A DNA stretch of 64,000 nucleotides from Prorocentrum cordatum (taxonomy: Eukaryota > Sar > Dinophyceae > Prorocentrales > Prorocentraceae): contig CAUYUJ010001381.1 of assembly GCA_963575745.1 (NCBI GenBank), forward strand, positions 554,268 to 618,267. The letters are read 5' to 3'. Shown here in pieces: positions 31,799 through 41,483 of this stretch (within the stretch, counting starts at the first letter, position 1; each line of letters starts with the position of its first letter). The translations under genes and the position numbers were made by a program. A model generated the notes under the pieces. It was not told where the DNA came from and searched no databases. It saw only the letters and a list, made by a program, of their open reading frames with translations.

Positions 31799-33619
31799 TT
31801 TGAGACCTCTCCTCAACAGGCGATTCGCTGGCGCAAAAGGCAGCGCCCGTGGAAGAGACCGCAAAACCGTGATGAATGGTTTGCCAAAGACGGCCTCGAC
31901 CCAGAGGCCGAAGAGCAGTCGCCGCCGAAGAAGCCGCGGACGACAGGGGAGGCACCGAACGACTCAGTCGCTTCGGCCAGCCAACAAGTAGCCTCGCACG
32001 GCAACCAGCCCTCTTTGGGCAGCCCTGGAGCCGGACAGCAGGCGGCCGGCGGATCATCCGCCGACCCGACCTCAGGTCATGCTGACCCTCCCGGCGCAGC
32101 CGGCGGGGGAACTGGCGGTGGCTCACCCCCCGGCTCAGCCGGTGGCGGTGGAGCTCCACCAGGATCAGGTGGATCTTCTTCGGGAAATAATCCGCCCGCT
32201 CACCCCTCCCCAGGAGGTGGTGGAGGGGGCGGGCCGCACGATTCGGGTCCAACTGCAGCCGAAGCTGAGCCTGATGACCCGCCATGCATTGGGCGAGGTC
32301 CCTGGAACGTCCTAGAGTATCTACGGACGAAAGGAGATTTCGCGGCTGATCCCAGGGCCCCCACGAACGACTGGCAGGAGAAGGTGGAAGAGATCCTCGA
32401 TCTTTGTATCGGGGTCACAGACCCGATAATGAAGACCTGGGCAAACAAACTGACATGTTTTAAGAAGTGTCAGGCCATTTCGCGAATCGCCAGGGTTAAC
32501 GGAAAATCATGGATTCCATTTGTAGGAGAGGACCTTGCGGCCATGTCAAACACGGGGAAGCCCGTGACAGATTTCTTCCGCCTTTTGTGCTTCATGATGA
32601 GCGGGTCGAAATCTTGTTGGTCTTATGCTGTTCACATTGTTTCAGATTCTACAAATCTATTCAAGGATGGACCCGGGAAGGCGAAGCCTAGCCTGCTTCC
32701 TGGTTACAACCTGCGAGAAACAGTGTTTGGAAGTGCACAGGACGCCATGAGTGGAGCTTTGGTTTCGGCCATTCGTGACGCTTCTTCAAACTTTCAGCGG
32801 GGCAAGACTGGGCACTTCAAAAAGGGGACCCACACTCCAATACGCTTCACCTTCTGGAACTTCAACGTTATTGTTGGTAACGCATGCCAGTTGAACGGAG
32901 TTGGGACTGGGCCAAAAAGACCGGAGAACCCACTCGCATTCGCAGGAAGCCTTAGGTTCATGGTAGACGATGCCGCAAAGCTGGTGGACGACGCGATGCG
33001 CCGTTCATCCGAGGGGGCGATTGAGGTTAAGTATGTCGGTGGGGACCACAAGTGCTGGCATAATGATGGAGGTGGCGTTGACCCTATGTGGGGCGATGTC
33101 GCCACCCTTGTTCGAGCCAGAATGAACCGTCGGATCGAACGCTATAAAGCCATAGGAATGTTTCCCAGGATAATGATCCTTGACGGAGTGAGCCTCTACC
33201 GGCAGCTTAGGCATCGCCCAGGAGACACCTTTCACTTTGGTGCGAGCCACCAGGACTACAAATTGAACAGTGGTGGACAAATAGTGAGCGCGAACGCTGG
33301 CCAGTTGTGTGCAGACTACTTGGCCAGAACTGCCAAGCTAGCCGTGTTATTTTTCTGCCGGCCTTCCGGCGGCTCAGCCGTGCGGGATGGACACATAACG
33401 TGCGCGACGAGAGAAGACGGGCATGCCATGCAGGAAGCGGACATTAATGAGCTTGTCACGTACTGGCAGAACTGGGCCCCGCCCGCGGGCAATATACCCA
33501 CGTCGATACTTAATACTCGCCCGTTTAGGGCAGTCTTGACCCGAGATGATTTTCCAGCCGTCTCACAGACGGATCTGGAGGTGGCGCAAGACATTCATAT
33601 TCTTCAGAGGCTTTTGTGA
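31799..33619 (+). pseudogene. Accessory protein B of giant element, ~600 aa, function unknown
   Basis: It continues in the same frame as accessory protein A after a single TAG. Residues ~1-140 are Lys/Pro/Gly-rich linker. The folded part starts at PWNVLEYLRTKGDF (32,302). Its C-terminal half contains FTFWNFNVIVGNACQLNG, VKYVGGDHKCWHNDGGG (33,027) and MILDGVSLYRQLRHRPGDTFHFG (33,170). The last two segments can be matched loosely with SANDIACASH and the RGITVLPSDHWVEAY…WH segment of the second element's large accessory protein. A weak GDSL/SGNH-hydrolase resemblance (ND-like and D-x2-H-like boxes) is possible but unproven. Confidence 0.45.
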
Positions 33620-34170
33620 ACTTTCTCAAGAAGGGAGTCGCATATGACTTTTTCCCATGAAAAGACAACGTCTACTTCTTGCCGCGCGGAGAAATCTTCT
33701 GTTTTGGGAATGCCTTCAAAGGGGGAGAGCCAAAGATCGGAGGAGGAAGGCGCACAAAACGACGAGCATATGCGTGCCGCACTCAACGAGCTGTATAAGG
33801 CAGCGCCGGCAACAGCACCGAGCGGCTTAGCCGTTTCGGTGAATGGCTCGACTTCGGGCGAAATAGCCGTCCCTGTTCATGTCGCACCATCGGCTGGTGC
33901 CGCTGCTTCCAGCGGAGACGTCGTGCCCGGCGGCTCAGCCGCAACGGGCTCTGGCTCTAGCGCGCGGACGGCTCAGTCGCCCCGCAGTCCTCCTTTGGCG
34001 CCGCCCTCTGATATATTAAAGAAGTAGAGACGCCTGGAGAGGCGGCAGAGAGATTCCTCCGCGGTAACTGCCCGGAGGGAGACGCAAGCAAGCTCAGCGG
34101 CAGACACAAGTTCCCGAAGAGGCCGAGAGAAGGTAGCCCTGGAGAAGAGGAGCCCTTTTGGCCACATTGT
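33620..34170 (+). pseudogene. Accessory linker region rich in hairpin repeats
   Basis: Accessory protein B seems to continue in a shifted frame (VNFLKKGVAYDFFP, TGA at 33,658-33,660, then KDNVYFLPRGEIFCFGNAF). A Ser/Ala/Pro-rich linker follows, also open in another frame from 33,644 to 34,027. Three or four GGCT-N-AGCC hairpins lie at 33,817-33,990. Which frame is used cannot be settled from this copy. Confidence 0.35.
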
Positions 34171-35288
34171 TTGTCGCATCAGCAGACAAAGAGGTTGCCT
34201 TTCCAAAGCTCGCCGGGGGCACATATTATTTACCATGATTTTCTTTGTCCATTCACGATCGCTGGTGGAAGCCCCCGTCGAGGCATGATGCCGGGGAACG
34301 CCTGCCCGGGCGAGGAAGTCCGCGCTGCAGAGGTAGCGCAAGGGAAGAACCCGGCTAGGAGCCGTGAACAAAAGGTGGCTCAGAAAGCCGCGAACGGAGA
34401 AGCGTGGCTTGCTTTTCAACTGCCGCAGAAGTCGACGAACATCCCACCTATGACACCGAGCTACATGGTTCCGAATTGGGCACGTTTCTTTAGAGTCAAA
34501 GCCGACAGGTCAAGAGCAGACCCAACAGCCAGTGTAGCTGATCGTCTAAATTGGGCTAAGCTGTCGGTGAAAACACATAGGGTGGGCGTTGCCCATTGCG
34601 TTGAACTTTCGTTGCCTTTCTTCGTGACAGGTGAGAAGATTGCGGAGGTCTTAGACCCATCCGCAGGCTGGACAAAGCAGTCCCACGGAACGTCTGTGAT
34701 TGCCCTTCACGCAATATTGGAGGGTCACCAGTTGCTTCTTTCTGACACCAGATACGGAGGACATGTCAAGGCGCACGTAGTTGGGGTATACTCTTTCCCA
34801 TGCGTTGATAATCCTAATACGCACACCACGTACCCCGTTGCTGAGGAGACCTTTGGAGACGGCGCATGGGTAACTGCCGAGATTGGTTTCTTCACTAGAA
34901 AGCCAAAAGTCATCAAAGGACAGCCGCAACCGTATGTGAGCGACCCAATGGGGGACGCATTGCATGAGCTGCGACAATACCATGGGCTCCAGCAGCACTT
35001 GATGTTACAGACGCGTGGGTGCATTTGCAGAACGTTGCCAGACAGAACGGTTGGAATCTGGAGCAGGACTTCGAGGTCGAAAGATGCCGAGACGAAGATC
35101 GGGCGAAGGCCACGGACAAAGTCTGGGAGGCACAGATGGCCTGGGTTCCAAATTTAGAACCATTTGCCTGGCAAAAGGGGCCAGACCCTTACTTTGACAA
35201 CGGCGCTTTTGATGATATCTGGCCTTCGCTCCAACAGAAGGGAGTCAGGCTGACCAAGATTCATCCATTACACAGAAATGGGGCCTAA
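34171..35288 (+). pseudogene. Accessory protein C: HGT-motif, ADP-ribosyltransferase-fold-like
   Basis: A helical N-terminal part (TPSYMVPNWARFFRVKAD, RLNWAKLSVKTHRVGVAHC) precedes SHGTSVIALHAILEGHQLL (~34,683). Then come YGGHVKAHVVGVYSFP (34,754) and FGDGAWVTAEIGFF (34,850). The order HGT … IL-x-G … G-x-GVY … GDG…AE resembles the H-G-T/S, loop and strand layout of PARP/Tpt1-type ADP-ribosyltransferase folds. After a frameshift near 35,010 the protein continues as LQNVARQNGWNLEQDFEVERC to a stop at 35,288. Enzymatic activity is a hypothesis. The beta-strand Tyr/Glu residues cannot be placed reliably. Confidence 0.45.
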
Positions 35289-35299
35289 AAGGAGTCCGC

Positions 35300-36850
35300 G
35301 GAGCTGGTCGAACAAAATAAAGCAGAAAAAGAGGGGGCGAAGACAACGGCGGAAGTCAAACAGGAGGAGCCGGCGGCTATGCCGTCCGGCACCCAATTTT
35401 CGATTGAGACCAGGAACTTCCCGAACCTTGGGCAGGCGTCTGCGAGCAAGGAGAGAGCATTTAAGCCGCCGCCCCCGCGAGCCGAGGCTTGGCCCTCTAC
35501 TCTTAAGGCCGACGCGCCTATGAAAACGCCCGCGCCTCCTCCTCCTATGGAGGGGTCGCCCGATGAAGGGCCGAGAGAGATAGTTACTAAGAAGCCGAGC
35601 GTCGCATTGCAAGGGAGCGCGCCACAGGCGAAGGAGATGATGCCCAAGAAAGCTCCGCCTCCGCCACAATTTGTACCAGAAGCGTATGTGATGAGTCCTC
35701 CGCCAGCGAAGATGCTTCGCGTCGAAGAAAACCCTATGGCATCTCCATCGACGCAGCCACCGGCAAAGCCGGGCATAGACACGGCTGGCAGCCCGCCTTG
35801 GAAACCGAGTATTCGTGATCCCCCAGCCAATTTGACCCAATTCATTGGGCCCAATGTTGCCGATGTTCTGCTTATGGATCAGAGCCACCAGAAGGCAGAG
35901 CCTCGGGTCAAAGCTGCACCTAAATGGGCGAGACGCAGGGGGGACCCACAGCACGCCGAAGGCAGTGCTGCAGGGGGTCAACCCGCAAAGGCACAGAACC
36001 CTGTTGAAAGCGCATCGGTGGCCGAGGCAAAAGCCACACCCGCCGAGGAGGTGGCTCCTGCCCGAGACGGAGGTGACGGTACATTGGACATCCCTGGAGC
36101 AACCCCCCCGACTCAGTCGGACGGGGATGATTCATCTGAGGACTCGCCGGTATTAGTCGGAACCGATGATATGATTAAGATCCTCATTGCCATGAGACAC
36201 ATCTCAAATATGCATTTCTCGCGTTCCAGAGCACGCAAAGTATTGGAACAAGAAAACAGTTCTTTCATAGATGGCGTGACCTCAGATCAAGAGCGCAAGA
36301 GATTGGACAGCCGGAGACTGACGAACTTATAAGATACAGAATAGAAGCTGCCGTACTTATTGAGGCAGCGAAATTTGTTTATTTGAGATACGAAATGATG
36401 AACATGCACGGGCCAGATACCTATTCTCTTGCATGGACGAGGTTTGCAGATGCTATTGTTGAGCAGATCCTTAAAGGGGATCCAAGGTTTGCCCGTGCTC
36501 CTATGGTGCCTGAAAGGCGCAAGAGGCCTAAGCATAAAGCAGCAGGGGGACTTGGTGCGAGTGGGAGTAGACTTCCGACTCCTCCTGCCCCTCCGTCCGG
36601 CGCAGCCGTGACGGCGAGCCTTCCGACTCCTCCGCCTGGCCCAGCCAGAGCGGAGCATGCTGACCAGCCTGAGGCGCAACAAGAACAGTCGCCCCCCACA
36701 GTTGACCCGCTGGAGGAAGAGACAACACATGTTGCCAAGGCGCCAGCAACAACAGCCGCTTTGAGCGGACAACAAGAAACAACATTTTCCCTTTGCGGGA
36801 CAGAACCCGGATGCCTCAGGCACTCCGGGGCCCTCGGGAGCAGACGCTGA
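35300..36850 (+). pseudogene. Accessory linker with helical segment, upstream of KptA-like protein
   Basis: A Pro/Ala/Lys-rich disordered protein (35,379-36,300) with hairpin repeats at 35,372 and 35,758. It is followed, after a frameshift near 36,300, by a helical segment ETDELIRYRIEAAVLIEAAK…EMMNMHGPDTYSLAWTRFADAIVEQILKG (36,308-36,480) and another Pro/Ala-rich linker. No catalytic motif was seen. It probably forms the N-terminal part of the KptA-like protein that follows in another frame. Confidence 0.4.
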
Positions 36851-36905
36851 ACCTGAGGACGTTACAGCCTTTCCATGCGATGAGGACCCGGAGCCCGTCG
36901 ATTTA

Positions 36906-38105
36906 ATGGAAGACGAGACTTACCCTTATGGCCCAGCATCTGAAACTATATTCTGCAGAGTGAGTCTGCCGCCTGCTCCCGACAGGAGACAGCGTGAGCC
37001 CGCGCCTATAAATCCCCGTGATGGGAAACAAGAGGTTGCTGTCGGGCATGCCGTCTTGTTCCAAGGCAGACAGCTATATGTGTCGGGAGAGGAACGCGGA
37101 CGAATCATTCAGAGAACACCTGGTCCAATGAGACAGAAGGTCCGCGACGCTCACATGACTGGTCCCGTTCCGCCGCGTATCGAAGCCATCCGCAGTCAGA
37201 CAGGTAATAATGCGCTCCGATACATTGCGGAGTTTGCGGAAGACCCGATTTTCGTGTTGATGAGCAGCCTCAGCCAAGCTGACGGCATGTTTGATCAGGC
37301 AACGGAGTTTCTCCGAGCTGAGTTTCATTCCGGAGATGTCCCAGAAGGATGCGCTCCGAAGTCCTTTGCGTGCCTAGTACCATTGGTAGTTGGGATTGAC
37401 GACGACGACAATCCAGCTGCCTTCGGCAGTATGGAATCTTGGAGCCCCCAGAGCTGCCGAGCGGATAAGTTTGCTGAGCACATCGGCAAATGCACGGTGT
37501 ACCTCGCGAGGCATTGCTCGGACTATGCGAGCTCGTCGGGTGGCTGGGTCTACTTTGGAGATCTGGTGCAAAAGATTGCAGAGGAAGGTTTCACTTTCCA
37601 GTCATATGCTCTTGCCGCGCGCGGTTTAGCCGCGCTGCCGCCAGAGACAGTGGAAGTTTTGGGAATACTTCCCGAAGATAGTGACGATATTGTTGGAGCA
37701 AGTGTTCGCAAAATGTGGACACAGTACAAGGCGTGCCCATCACAAGAAAGAGAGAGGAGCGAACTTGCTATACCCATTTTCTATCGGGCATGTCAGGGAC
37801 ATTCCACGTTCGTTGCCCCCATCGAAAGAATGTGCGTCCCATATGACCCTGGCCAAGTCAGGAGTCACGGATCTCTTCTCCATGTCACAGACATGCAGAC
37901 GTTCTTGGAGTCCACGGATGGGAGGTTGCGCTTTCCGAAGAAAGACTCAGGGCTTTGCCTAGAAGCAGACTGCGATTTGCTGAGGCTGCTTCCGAGTAAA
38001 AGAAGCCCAACAATGCCTGATGCGACACGCATTCTTTCGTGGCTCAGCCAGCGGAGGTACGGGGAAGCCCCCCCATCCAAGGCATGTTGTGTCCATGAGG
38101 CGTGA
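36906..38105 (+). pseudogene. Tpt1/KptA-like RNA 2'-phosphotransferase domain in giant element
   Basis: After ~190 residues of linker and helices, the Tpt1/KptA N-lobe pattern appears. TVYLARHCSDYASSSGGWVYFGDLV (residues ~198-222) matches the L-x-RH … GWV-x-x-x-DL signature of the winged-helix lobe, and IFYRACQGHSTFVAP (residues ~291-305) matches the strongly conserved R-A-x-QGHS box. A weaker SLLHVTDMQTFLESTDGRL follows in the place of HGT…IL-x-x-GL. Tpt1/KptA enzymes move an internal RNA 2'-phosphate to NAD+. The RH and RAxQGHS residues are kept here but the HGT box reads HVT, so activity is uncertain. Coding continues in another frame to 38,697. Confidence 0.6.
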
Positions 38106-38697
38106 GGCACAAGAAGGGGAGTTGCCAGCGGTGGGGACATGGTCCGCAGACGACACCGTCCATCTGTGGGAAAAGCCCCCCAACCACAGAGAATCCTGGG
38201 AGCTCATTCTTGTTTTCACGGGCCGAGTGCTCACCCGTTTCTCGCGCAGGATTTGCCCAGACGGGGCCCTAGTGTCTCGAGAGGTGCCGAGGTTCGCCGA
38301 TATCGACAAGGCCGTCACCCTTTTTAGAGTTGGACCTGGAGATGGCTCACTAGCACATCAGATGTTCTGGTCCGTCCTCTTCAATCGCGAGTGGGCCTCG
38401 TACGAGGTGACTTTTGACAACGAGTCAATAATTGCTTGGATTCACACAGACGAGACTCTGTCGTTGGTTCAGAATCGCAGACGACAGCTGCCGCCCGAAA
38501 TACAGGAACGAGTTCTATCTGCCCCTTGGGATGATGATGGAAGGTTCCTATGCTTCCGATTTCACTGGGTGCGCGCGGGCTTCGAACACTGTCCAGTTTG
38601 CAGCTGTCGGATCAAATGCAAACACAGAGTCACACACGACTATATGACTCAGACGTGGAACCGGAAGATAATTCCGCGACCCCTTGAGGCAAATTGA
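38020..38697 (+). pseudogene. Continuation of KptA-like accessory protein with Cys-rich end
   Basis: A frame shifted relative to the preceding piece, overlapping it by 86 bp. It contains ESWELILVFTGRVLTRFSRR, HQMFWSVLFNREWASYEVTFDNESIIAWIHTDE, and a C-terminal HCPVCSCRIKCKHRVTHD cluster that may bind zinc. It is probably the rest of the protein that carries the KptA-like domain. No independent family is recognised. Confidence 0.4.
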
Positions 38698-38756
38698 CTT
38701 AGATTACATGTGAACGGTCACTACCATCTTCCAACAATCGTCCCGAATGGATCAAA

Positions 38757-39875
38757 GTGCGTGGGTTGAGACAACAGAGAGGTTCTGCGATCGTGATGAA
38801 GAGTATCAGCAGTAAGGAACAGCAGGAGCGAAAGTGGGCGAATGGGGAATGTGTTCGCGTGGCTGCAACAGGCCAGATTTTGGGGAACAGCCGGCCAGGC
38901 AATTTCCCTGCTTGGGTTCCAACGGACGCCGCGGCTCAGCCGCCGGCGCGCCATGGCCCTTTCTTCCAGTACTTGAAGCCCTTGGTCCGAAGGTTCATTG
39001 AATGGCTTGCGTTCTCAGCCTCGAGAGCGAGAAGGCAGGCCCCTGTGATCCCGACCTGGTGGCCATTGCTATGGGAGACAAATATTGACCAATACGCTCA
39101 CCCAATATCTTGCCCCGCTCTGGCAGCCTTCGACTGGCCAGACCAACAGGACGACATAGTCGAACCTGTGATAGGTTGGGAGAGATGGCATACCAAGATG
39201 ACCAGACGAAATGTCTTTGTCCCGACGATTCAAACAATTGATGACGCGGTAACCATGGGGACACCATGGCTGCCTATACAGAATGAAGACGTCGCGGACG
39301 ACGCAGGGCAAAACCCTCGCGCAGGGCAAAACCCTCGCGGACGCATACCAGTTGCCTGGGAGAACAATCTCGAGGCGAGGCCAACTCGCAGTTCTCAGTC
39401 CGTCGCCAGACGGATCAACGAGCGTCGCGATCATCGCCTCATAGTACCAGTGTTACAACCCGCCGCTTGCGCAGCCGCGAGGGCAGGCGTGCAATCGCAG
39501 ATTGGACTTGACTTCTCAGCAATCAGCGGGCCTAAGGCCGCGCTGATAACCAGAGGGGCGATCAACTTTGATCAGCCCGACGGTTATACATACAATCATT
39601 GCGAGGACAACTCAATAAATATATTTTTGAACGGGTTAGAGGGTAGGGCGATCGCAATACAATATGTTATCGAATACACAGGCATTCGCTCAAACCCAAA
39701 TGATCCCGGTAGATCGCAACTGCAAGGGGACATGGAACACGAGGCCCCGCCGATTGTGACGAGCATAGTTGAAGGGAACTGGATGGCCCTTGTACAACAG
39801 ATGCAACTTGGTCTTCGCATCATAAGAATATTTGCTATCGTTCGCGAAATCATGGTCTCCTTCATTTCAGATTGA
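38757..39875 (+). CDS. Accessory protein D of giant element, 372 aa, function unknown
   Basis: One uninterrupted frame. The N-terminal half contains a hairpin repeat (38,929-38,950) and a Trp/Pro-rich stretch (TWWPLLWETNIDQYAHPISC). The C-terminal half (GYTYNHCEDNSINIFLNGLEGRAIAIQYVIEYTG, ~39,584) looks folded. The peptide AGQNPR is repeated twice from a 15-bp duplication at 39,305. No family is recognised. Its position suggests a product of the same element RNA. Confidence 0.45.
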   Translation: MRGLRQQRGSAIVMKSISSKEQQERKWANGECVRVAATGQILGNSRPGNFPAWVPTDAAAQPPARHGPFFQYLKPLVRRFIEWLAFSASRARRQAPVIPTWWPLLWETNIDQYAHPISCPALAAFDWPDQQDDIVEPVIGWERWHTKMTRRNVFVPTIQTIDDAVTMGTPWLPIQNEDVADDAGQNPRAGQNPRGRIPVAWENNLEARPTRSSQSVARRINERRDHRLIVPVLQPAACAAARAGVQSQIGLDFSAISGPKAALITRGAINFDQPDGYTYNHCEDNSINIFLNGLEGRAIAIQYVIEYTGIRSNPNDPGRSQLQGDMEHEAPPIVTSIVEGNWMALVQQMQLGLRIIRIFAIVREIMVSFISD

Positions 39876-39932
39876 CATTTTGTCGGCTACCCAGGGCGAA
39901 TAATTCGCCCCGACAGAGAGAACGCAGACCCC

Positions 39933-40868
39933 ATGGACTTGATGCGACGGAGAGATGAATATGCTCTTGACTGTCGCATTCGCGCCGCCGTCCAGACGGA
40001 CGACATCATAGAAGAATGGGCCCGTCATTTGGGTAGGCAGGTGCAAACCGACGTTCGTCGTGAGGGCGCATTATTACAAGAGGCCGTTTCTTGGCTTCAG
40101 AACAGATACATAGATCTTGGGACAGAGCTCCAGGATAAGGACGCAGGACCATTCCGCACTGCATGCGGAAGATTTGGCATCCCAGTAGCTATAGCTGCTA
40201 GGAGTTTGTTGAAGTTCACGCGAGATCGCGAGCAGAACGTTCGCGAGAACAGAAATGCCAATCCGCACCATGGCGGCGAAGCCGACCCCATGGGACCAAT
40301 GAGAACACAGGGTGCGGTGAAAGCCAGGCCGCAGCCACCACCTCCACCACGCAGACCCAACGTCTCAGACGCTCGGGCCGCCGATGAAGTTACCGAATCC
40401 CCACGCTCTGTCGCCGGCTTAGCTGTGGCGACAAGAGAGGAATACTCATGGTATTCTGACGCATGGGATTGGTCGAGGCCCCGGCGCGCGCGCGATGGAG
40501 CCATGGATGTCGGCCGCGGCGCTGCCGGCTACGACCCGCTCCTGTCCTACGCGCACAACGTGAATAATGTGCAGGTCGGGTACTGCGTCCACCGGGGCCG
40601 GATCGCGCGGTTGCCCGGCGAGGTCTGGTGGGCGCAGATGTGGCATGCATTGTCTACGTTTGAGCATGACGTTCACTTCCCGCCGAAGGGGGAGGCGTCC
40701 AAGAACAAGGAGAATAATTACAGTGCAGCATACTGCACTAATGATGGCAATGGACGGTCCCGCTCGCCTCGTGGCGCAGACGGACGGACTGGAGGCTCGG
40801 CGACGTCGAACCCGACGCCTCCGGCGCCACCGACGGGAGAGGGGAATCCGTGGGGGGAGCTGGGCTGA
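39933..40868 (+). CDS. Accessory protein E of giant element, 311 aa, function unknown
   Basis: One uninterrupted frame with an ATG start. An N-terminal helical region (DEYALDCRIRAAVQTDDIIEEWARHLGRQVQTDVR) is followed by a Pro/Ala linker with hairpin repeats at 40,270 and 40,408, then a segment with TREEYSWYSDAWDW. A Gly/Pro-rich C-terminus ends just before the element's 3' untranslated part. No family is recognised. Confidence 0.45.
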   Translation: MDLMRRRDEYALDCRIRAAVQTDDIIEEWARHLGRQVQTDVRREGALLQEAVSWLQNRYIDLGTELQDKDAGPFRTACGRFGIPVAIAARSLLKFTRDREQNVRENRNANPHHGGEADPMGPMRTQGAVKARPQPPPPPRRPNVSDARAADEVTESPRSVAGLAVATREEYSWYSDAWDWSRPRRARDGAMDVGRGAAGYDPLLSYAHNVNNVQVGYCVHRGRIARLPGEVWWAQMWHALSTFEHDVHFPPKGEASKNKENNYSAAYCTNDGNGRSRSPRGADGRTGGSATSNPTPPAPPTGEGNPWGELG

Positions 40869-41156
40869 GATCCGCCCGCGTGACTTAGCCGCGGCAGGCG
40901 CATGCAAGGAAGTTCTCGTCCGCACGACGAAGTCGTGTCGGACGGGTAAGCGACTCTACTGGTCGGCTAGGCCGAACCAGCGGAGATAATTTATTTATAT
41001 GATGTGGGAGTCGTCGGGCCCCTTCGGCCCTTAGCCCCCTGGTGGCCACCGCTGAGCGGTGATTTTTTTTGTTTGCGGTTCGCTCCGGTGGTTGCACATA
41101 TATAGGCCAGGGGTGCTGTGGCCGGATGGGCTCTACGAGGCCCGCCGCGGGGGGAG
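40869..41156 (+). promoter_or_regulatory. 3' non-coding end of giant element with polypurine tract
   Basis: Non-coding. It holds several short palindromes (GGGCCCCTTCGGCCCTT at ~41,020 and CCACCGCTGAGCGGTG at ~41,047), a T run at 41,065 and ATATATA at 41,097-41,104. It ends in GGGGGGAG (41,149-41,156) directly before the right LTR, the position of the polypurine tract that primes plus-strand synthesis. Confidence 0.5.
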
Positions 41157-41476
41157 TGCATATGCTCCTCTCCGCCTCATATTAACATCGCTGATTATAA
41201 CACTTGCATGCTGTGCACTGTATGACTGACATTATTTTGCATTATGCAGCTGTTTGTTTGCTTGCAGGAGGTAAAAGGTGCGAGCTGGCCCGCTCGCGTG
41301 CGCCGCGGGGTCGCCCCCGCGTCGTCGTCGTGTCGTCGGCCGGCCGGCCACCTCACTTACCATTCCTGATCTAGTAAATTTGTTTACGGGTTACTTGTCT
41401 TATCGATGTCTCATCCCGCGCCCTCTCTCGTTGAGCAGAGTGAACATGAGATCTTAAGTCCTTCAGAGGAAAGACT
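41157..41476 (+). repeat. Right LTR of the giant element
   Basis: Matches the left LTR from ATATGCTCCTCTCCGCCTC to CAGAGGAAAGACT and then breaks into TTTGGAG plus GAG tract, the target duplication. It also contains the ATG (41,406) and the MSHPxPSLxEQSEHEIL start. The open frame continues through flanking GAG DNA to 41,708, which would be a chimeric reading and not a real gene. Confidence 0.85.
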
Positions 41477-41483
41477 TTTGGAG

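Larger units (their letters stand above)
20619..40430. repeat. Family of ~20 GGCT-N-AGCC hairpins dispersed in the giant element
   Basis: Short inverted repeats with a GGCT-(C/T/A)-AGCC core and longer complementary arms occur at about 20,619, 21,249, 23,051, 26,641, 27,965, 30,898, 30,926, 31,675, 32,128, 33,364, 33,817, 33,926, 35,372, 37,618, 38,931, 40,270 and 40,408. A mirrored variant CGCCT-C-AGGCG is at 19,409, 19,565 and 19,835. Outer arms differ between copies yet pair within a copy: ACCGA/TCGGT at 33,817, GCCCG/CGGGC at 33,926, TCGCC/GGCGA at 40,408. They lie mostly in the Pro/Ala linkers of the encoded proteins, in frame. Confidence 0.7.
18323..41476 (+). mobile_element. Giant (~23.2 kb) Ty1/copia-type LTR retrotransposon with accessory genes
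   Basis: Near-identical direct repeats of about 320-340 bp bound the element. Flanking TTTGGAG duplications (18,316-18,322 and 41,477-41,483), a primer-binding-like TGGTTATCAACCG after the left repeat and a GGGGGGAG purine tract before the right one support its limits. Internal order is gag - protease - integrase - RT - RNase H, which defines the copia order. About 11 kb of further coding sequence follows RNase H. Typical copia elements are 5-10 kb, so more than half of this one is extra. Coding is broken by many frameshifts and stops, and RT and integrase active sites are changed, so this copy is inactive. Confidence 0.85.
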
